Positions 58,047 through 64,000 of a DNA stretch of 64,000 bases are shown piece by piece (within the stretch, counting starts at the first letter, position 1; each line of letters opens with the position of its first letter). Position numbers and translations under genes: made by a program. The notes under the pieces were generated by a model. That model saw nothing but the letters and a program-made list of their open reading frames with translations. It searched no databases and was not told where the DNA came from. Source of the stretch: Bimastos eiseni (lineage: Eukaryota > Annelida > Clitellata > Crassiclitellata > Lumbricidae); the NCBI GenBank assembly GCA_959347315.1, contig OY365806.1, forward strand, positions 57,371,097 to 57,435,096, written 5' to 3'.

Positions 58047-58350
58047 TAGGGATGAACCGAAACTCGGCTCGGAAGCTCGGCTCGACCCAGTTTTGTAGTG
58101 CTCGACATTGCTCGGACTCAGACAAACAATGGGTTTGTGTTTTATAAACCAAAATCTGAATTTTTAATTTATAAATCAATAATTGACCTAACTAAGACGC
58201 AAATACTGAATGTTACAAGTAGTACTAACTTGTTTTACTACTTTCAAGTGTAAACTGAGGCAAAACGAAAAAACAAATAAAATTCTGCATACAGCCAAAC
58301 TGAAAATCAAGAGAATGAGACTGAGGAAAGAGACACTCGGTTCATCCCTA
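58047..58350. mobile_element. hAT-type MITE in the SINE tail
   Basis: 304 bp with inverted ends TAGGGATGAACCGA / TCGGTTCATCCCTA. The flanking octamers TATTGTAT and ACTTGTAT match at six of eight positions, as expected for an aged hAT target duplication. A GCTCGG word is repeated near the left end. No coding capacity. Confidence 0.75.
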
Positions 58351-59159
58351 ACTTGTATTTCATATCATTGGCCTCTGTTGTTCCATGCCTAATTGTTTCC
58401 TTCCAACTCATAAAAATCTTGTAGTACATGTATTGTGAAAAATTGTTCCAACATACTATGCAAGATTCAACAAAGGAATTAGGTCTATTACAAATTTTAC
58501 ATTTCAATGCCCACATTACGATGACAAAGGTCATCGTAATGTGATCATCGTAATGTGATCATCGTAATGTCTTCATCATCATGTCATCATCGTAATGTCA
58601 TCAGGCCAGGTTATAATACAAGACTAGAGAGGATCATTTAAAATCAAACTGGGCTAGATAAACAATTCAACCAGCTCTAGAAATCATCATGAATTCACCT
58701 ATCATAAACATCCTATATCAGAAACATCAAACTATGATATATGCTGTAATGTTTATCAAACAGATGTAAATTATCATCATCCGCTGTTTAACGCTTGGAT
58801 TAATCATCTATTTATCTGATCCCGTATTCATAGAAGCACAGACCAACTTTCTCTGTAACATTTGTCAGTTCCAATCCAGGCAGCAGATCAACAACCTCTC
58901 AGACTCTGCAACTCTGTCTTCTAGATACGGTCTAAAGCCCTGAAGTTAGGAGCAAAGTCCATACGAGTTATGCCTTATGGCTAAAGCTTCATTAACTCTC
59001 CTGTAATGACCACATATCATGCACTTGTATCAGCGATGATAAAAATACTGAGATAGGTATTAAAAAGGTAACACAAGCCTTAAAAGTAACTCATATTCAC
59101 CAGAGAAACTGTGTGCTAATCAAGAAAATTCTTTTTCTTAAGTGTGAACAAACAGCAAT
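58351..59159. other. Intergenic with short CATCGTAATGT repeats
   Basis: About five copies of a 16-bp unit (ATCATCGTAATGTGATC-like) lie at 58515-58600. Nothing else is supportable. Confidence 0.5.
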
Positions 59160-62092
59160 TGTGGACAGTGGGATCAGCCACAAAAACAGTGTCACTCCTT
59201 AGACAATGGGATAAACCACTCAACAGCCACAAAAACAGTGTCACTCCTTAGACAATGGGATAAACCACTCAAAAGTCTCTCTCTTTGGACAGTGGGATCA
59301 GCCACAAAAACAGTGTCACTCCTTAGACAATGGGATAAGCCACTCAAAAGTCTCTCTCTTTGGACAGTGGGATCAGCCACAAAAACAGTCTCTCCATGGA
59401 CAGTGGAATCAGCCACCCAAACAGTCTCTCTCCATGGACAGTGGATTCAGCCACCCAAACAGTCTCACTCCATGGACAGTGGAATCAGCCACACAAACAG
59501 TCTCTCTCCATGGACAGTGGAATCAGCCACCCAAACAGTCTCACTCCATGGACAGTGGAATCAGCCACCCAAACAGTCTCACTCCATGGACAGTGGAATC
59601 AGCCACCCAAACAGTCTCTCTCCGTGGACAGTGGAATCAGCCACACAAACAGTCTCTCTCCGTGGACAGTGGAATCAGCCACAAAAACAGTCTCTCTCCG
59701 TGGACACTGGGATCAGCCACCCAAACAGTCTCACTCCATGGACAGTGGGATCAGCCACACAAACAGTCTCTCTCCGTGGACAGTGGGATCAGCCACACAA
59801 ACAGTCTCTCTCCGTGGACAGTGGAATCAGCCACACAAACAGTCTCTCTCCGTGGACAGTGGAATCAGCCACAAAAACAGTCTCTCTCCGTGGACACTGG
59901 GATCAGCCACACAAGCAGTCTCTCTCCATGGACACTGGGATCAGCCACCCAAACAGTCTCTCTCCGTGGACAGTGGAATCAGCCACAAAAACAGTCTCTC
60001 TCCGTGGACAGTGGGATCAGCCACACAAACAGTCTCTCTCCATGGACACTGGGATCAGCCACACAAGCAGTCTCTCTCCATGGACACTGGGATCAGCCAC
60101 CCAAACAGTCTCTCTCTTTGGACAGTGGGATCAGCCACAAAAACAGTGTCACTCCTTAGACAATGGGATAAGCCACTCAAAAGTCTCTCTCTTTGGACAG
60201 TGGGATCAGCCACAAAAACAGTCTCTCCATGGACAGTGGAATCAGCCACCCAAACAGTCTCTCTCCATGGACAGTGGATTCAGCCACCCAAACAGTCTCA
60301 CTCCATGGACAGTGGAATCAGCCACACAAACAGTCTCTCTCCATGGACATTGGAATCAGCCACCCAAACAGTCTCACTCCATGGACAGTGGAATCAGCCA
60401 CCCAAACAGTCTCACTCCATGGACAGTGGAATCAGCCACCCAAACAGTCTCTCTCCGTGGACAGTGGAATCAGCCACACAAACAGTCTCTCTCCGTGGAC
60501 AGTGGAATCAGCCACAAAAACAGTCTCTCTCCGTGGACACTGGGATCAGCCACCCAAACAGTCTCACTCCATGGACAGTGGGATCAGCCACACAAACAGT
60601 CTCTCTCCGTGGACAGTGGGATCAGCCACACAAACAGTCTCTCTCCGTGGACAGTGGAATCAGCCACACAAACAGTCTCTCTCCGTGGACAGTGGAATCA
60701 GCCACAAAAACAGTCTCTCTCCGTGGACACTGGGATCAGCCACACAAGCAGTCTCTCTCCATGGACACTGGGATCAGCCACCCAAACAGTCTCTCTCCGT
60801 GGACAGTGGAATCAGCCACAAAAACAGTCTCTCTCCGTGGACAGTGGGATCAGCCACACAAACAGTCTCTCTCCATGGACACTGGGATCAGCCACACAAG
60901 CAGTCTCTCTCCATGGACACTGGGATCAGCCACCCAAACAGTCTCTCTCCGTGGACAGTGGAATCAGCCACAAAAACAGTCTCTCTCCATGGACAGTGGA
61001 ATCAGCCACCCAAACAGTCTCTCTCCGTGGACAGTGGAATCAGCCACAAAAACAGTCTCTCTCCGTGGACACTGGGATCAGCCACCCAAACAGTCTCACT
61101 CCATGGACAGTGGGATCAGCCACACAAACAGTCTCTCTCCATGGACAGTGGGATCAGCCACCCAAACAGTCTCACTCCATGGACAGTGGAATCAGCCACA
61201 CAAACAGTCTCTCTCCATGGACAGTGGAATCAGCCACCCAAACAGTCTCACTCCATGGACAGTGGAATCAGCCACCCAAACAGTCTCACTCCATGGACAG
61301 TGGAATCAGCCACACAAACAGTCTCTCTCCATGGACAGTGGAATCAGCCACCCAAACAGTCTCACTCCATGGACAGTGGAATCAGCCACCCAAACAGTCT
61401 CTCTCCGTGGACAGTGGAATCAGCCACACAAACAGTCTCTCTCCGTGGACAGTGGAATCAGCCACAAAAACAGTCTCTCTCCGTGGACACTGGGATCAGC
61501 CACCCAAACAGTCTCACTCCATGGACAGTGGGATCAGCCACACAAACAGTCTCTCTCCGTGGACAGTGGGATCAGCCACACAAACAGTCTCACTCCGTGG
61601 ACAGTGGGATCAGCCACACAAACAGTCTCTCTCCGTGGACAGTGGGATCAGCCACACAAACAGTCTCTCTCCGTGGACAGTGGAATCAGCCACAAAAACA
61701 GTCTCTCTCCGTGGACACTGGGATCAGCCACACAAGCAGTCTCTCTCCATGGACACTGGGATCAGCCACCCAAACAGTCTCTCCATGGACAGTGGAATCA
61801 GCCACCCAAACAGTCTCTCTCCGTGGACAGTGGGATCAGCCACACAAACAGTCTCTCTCCATGGACACTGGGATCAGCCACACAAGCAGTCTCTCTCCAT
61901 GGACACTGGGATCAGCCACCCAAACAGTCTCTCTCCGTGGACAGTGGAATCAGCCACAAAAATAGTCTCTCTCCATGGACAGTGGAATCAGCCACCCAAA
62001 CAGTCTCTCTCCATGGACAGTGGGATCAGCCACCCAAACAGTCTCACTCCATGGACAGTGGGATCAGCCACCCAAACAGTCTCACTCCTTTT
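59160..62092. repeat. 38-bp minisatellite array, open in three frames
   Basis: About 77 copies of a 38-bp unit (words CAGCCACCCAAACAGTCTC and CCATGGACAGTGGAATC); the period is confirmed at 59524 and 59562. Variants: CCATGG or CCGTGG, CAGTGG or CACTGG, GGAATC or GGGATC, CACCC/CACAC/CACAA. No unit has a stop in any forward frame and 38 is not divisible by 3, so all three frames stay open with a 38-residue peptide period, producing frames up to 991 codons. A distinctive variant block (TTTGGACAGTGG...CTCCTTAGACAATGGG) occurs near 59284 and again near 60117, marking a duplicated ~22-unit block. Confidence 0.95.
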
Positions 62093-64000
62093 ACCTGTAG
62101 CTGGTCTACATTACGTCATTTGTGAAAACTGTGTGCCAGCTATTATTAGCCCGATGTGGGTCATCTTCTGGTTCAATATGAACCCATCAAATAAGGCTGC
62201 GATCGCGACATAATACACAGTGGAAGTGGGATCAGCCACCCAAACCATCCCAGGTTCAACTTCACCCAGATCAAACAAAACTGAGTCATACGAAATCAGC
62301 CAGGATTCACAACAAACGATCACTTAACATAAAAAAAATTATTCTTCCCGGTTCATAAACAGAACAAACTGAACGGTAAAGTAACTGTTGGTACAGTAAG
62401 CACTTGGAAAAGACCGCTGGAGGTGGAGGCACGAGGAATGCTTCACAGGACGAGAAGAGATCTATATAATCTGGTCATAAAACTTAGCAACACATCCGGT
62501 GGAGTCCATCAGCTGGCGACGATACATCGCCCAACAATCGAGACGAGATCACACACCACGCCGGCTTTGATACGACGAAAATCGATGACATTCTACCACC
62601 ATTACCATTCGCTTAGGAATCAGCGCAAAGGACGACGACGATGACGACGACGCCGCACACAGGCAGAGAGATGGACAGAGGGAAACGGAGGCATGCAGAG
62701 ACTGACATTGGCAGGAGGAAGAGACACAGATGAGTATTTACAATCTGTTCCCTTGGTCAGCCAATGATGTGTATTATGGTCGTGCTATTTCTCCGCATTC
62801 GCATTGTTCCTTAATCCATCACTCAACACAAAAAACAGCTCAAGAAAGAAATACAAGAAAAGCTAAACATTCACTTAACAAATGCAAAGCCAAGCACAAG
62901 GCCTTCAGCTCTAACAATTCATTATTCTATACAACAAGAAATGCAGAGAATTAGGCCTACATGCTAATGTAAAAAGTGCACATAAGCTGAACGACGGAGT
63001 TTCTTTATATGCCATTGATAAATGCTCAGATGCACATAATATATTTACATGTGAAACATATTTTTTCATAGAAACATATTTTTCACATAGAAACATATTT
63101 TTTACATAGAAACGTATGAAACATATTTTTAATTAGAAACATATATTTACACATAAGACATATTTTTACATAAACATATATTAACATAGAAAATATATTT
63201 ACATATAAACATAAATGTGTAGAGCTGCAAAAAAGCACACAGAAAATAGAATGTGTAAATAAACTGGTCAAAGGAACATTATAATTATAACGCCCCTCTT
63301 TGCAAAACAAACTCTGACAACACACGATCAGATGTGAATCAGAAATTTCATTTACAGTCAGAAATGGATCTAGGTGTAATATAGACTTAGAACCTAAAGT
63401 ACAATACACTATTCACACTATTTAGTGTGGCTACATGAAGCACAGCATAATAGTGAAGTTGCAATGTATACGAATCAATAATTGTGTATCGGTGCATTCG
63501 AGAAATTTGTTACAAAGGCACCTCATAAATATCTAGAAGGAAGATCTTAGTTCAAAGAGTCCGATACATTGTTGAGTACGCAATTGATTGCCACATCTTA
63601 TTACAAAAGCAATTACTTTAGAAAATCACAAGTGTAATTACCAGCAATTATTTTGCACTTATCTTACACAGCTGTAACAACATTGTGTAGAACATGTGTA
63701 ATTATCTGTAATTTGGCTGACAAGTGTGTAAGTATAAAATACGATTACAAGTGAACCTAACACAATACAAGATAATTTCTTTGTCAAAATGCGAGTGTAT
63801 TATGCTTTATGTTGTAGTAAATGTACCTACTTCGCATAATGATCTACGAGCCGACAACGTACACTAAGTAAGAAATAATGTCAAACTCCATATGCCACAG
63901 AATTATAATGTGTGTCTATGCAAACACCAAGTGAAACATATATTTGCACAAGCATAAATTAAAATATACATAAACAAACATTAACATACATATGTAATAT
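62093..64000. other. Intergenic, no gene seen
   Basis: A stray partial unit of the 38-bp repeat (GTGGGATCAGCCACCCAAAC) sits at about 62227-62246, outside the main array. A GAC-rich patch lies at 62630-62655. At 63050-63220 there is a loose ~20-bp tandem of AAACATATTTTT/ACATAGAAAC words. No supported gene. Confidence 0.5.

Noticed and set aside
52606..62092. CRISPR-like array
   Set aside because: Repeats are contiguous without unique spacers and the genome is eukaryotic; these are ordinary minisatellites.
59238..62213. A 991-codon open frame and two other long overlapping frames as giant repeat-protein genes
   Set aside because: All three forward frames are open over the same minisatellite because the 38-bp unit lacks stops; frames start without clear initiation context and end just outside the array. 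Variation hits all codon positions alike.

Overview
The window is eukaryotic, almost certainly from a marine invertebrate animal. It is AT-rich, with sparse genes, at least one spliced gene, long non-coding stretches, many microsatellites and minisatellites, and a dense layer of transposons (Ty3/gypsy, Tc1/mariner, hAT, LINE and tRNA-derived SINE). The species cannot be fixed from sequence alone. The Gmr1-like retrotransposon at the left end belongs to a type first described from deuterostomes, which hints at, but does not prove, a deuterostome host.

Layout. 1-7977 is a tandem Ty3/gypsy block: the 3' end of one copy, a shared LTR (628-1681), a full internal region with gag and pol (1682-6924), and a second LTR (6925-7977). 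In pol the integrase lies before the reverse transcriptase, the reverse of normal gypsy order. 7978-23400 has no host gene that I can support. It holds a decayed mariner (9033-9965), a hAT-like element with palindromic ends (10919-11721), LINE fragments, and a non-autonomous hAT element filled with a 45-bp satellite and bounded by a perfect 8-bp target duplication (17650-18566).

23421-25391 (minus strand) is an intronless, full-length gene for the large subunit of replication protein A (RPA1). About 385 bp upstream of its start lies an apparently intact mariner-like transposon (25776-27157) with 26-bp perfect terminal inverted repeats. 27160-35987 is mostly intergenic or 3' UTR, with a SINE, a hAT-type element and microsatellites.

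35988-44643 (minus strand) is a two-coding-exon C2H2 zinc-finger gene, joined by a phase-1 intron that cuts the linker between fingers 2 and 3. That intron carries another hAT element with a LINE fragment nested in it (41480-43017). Upstream, 44650-50300 holds simple repeats and a GC-richer, promoter-like stretch.

The right third is repeat-dominated: a 200-N assembly gap (50859-51058), TGTA-type microsatellites, a 2.3-kb 26-bp minisatellite with higher-order structure (about 52606-54880), a SINE with a hAT MITE in its tail (57850-58350), and a 2.9-kb 38-bp minisatellite (about 59160-62092) that is open in all three forward frames and so mimics a giant gene.

The two host genes show no evident functional link. 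The main item of novelty is the retrotransposon, followed by the arrangement of repeats.
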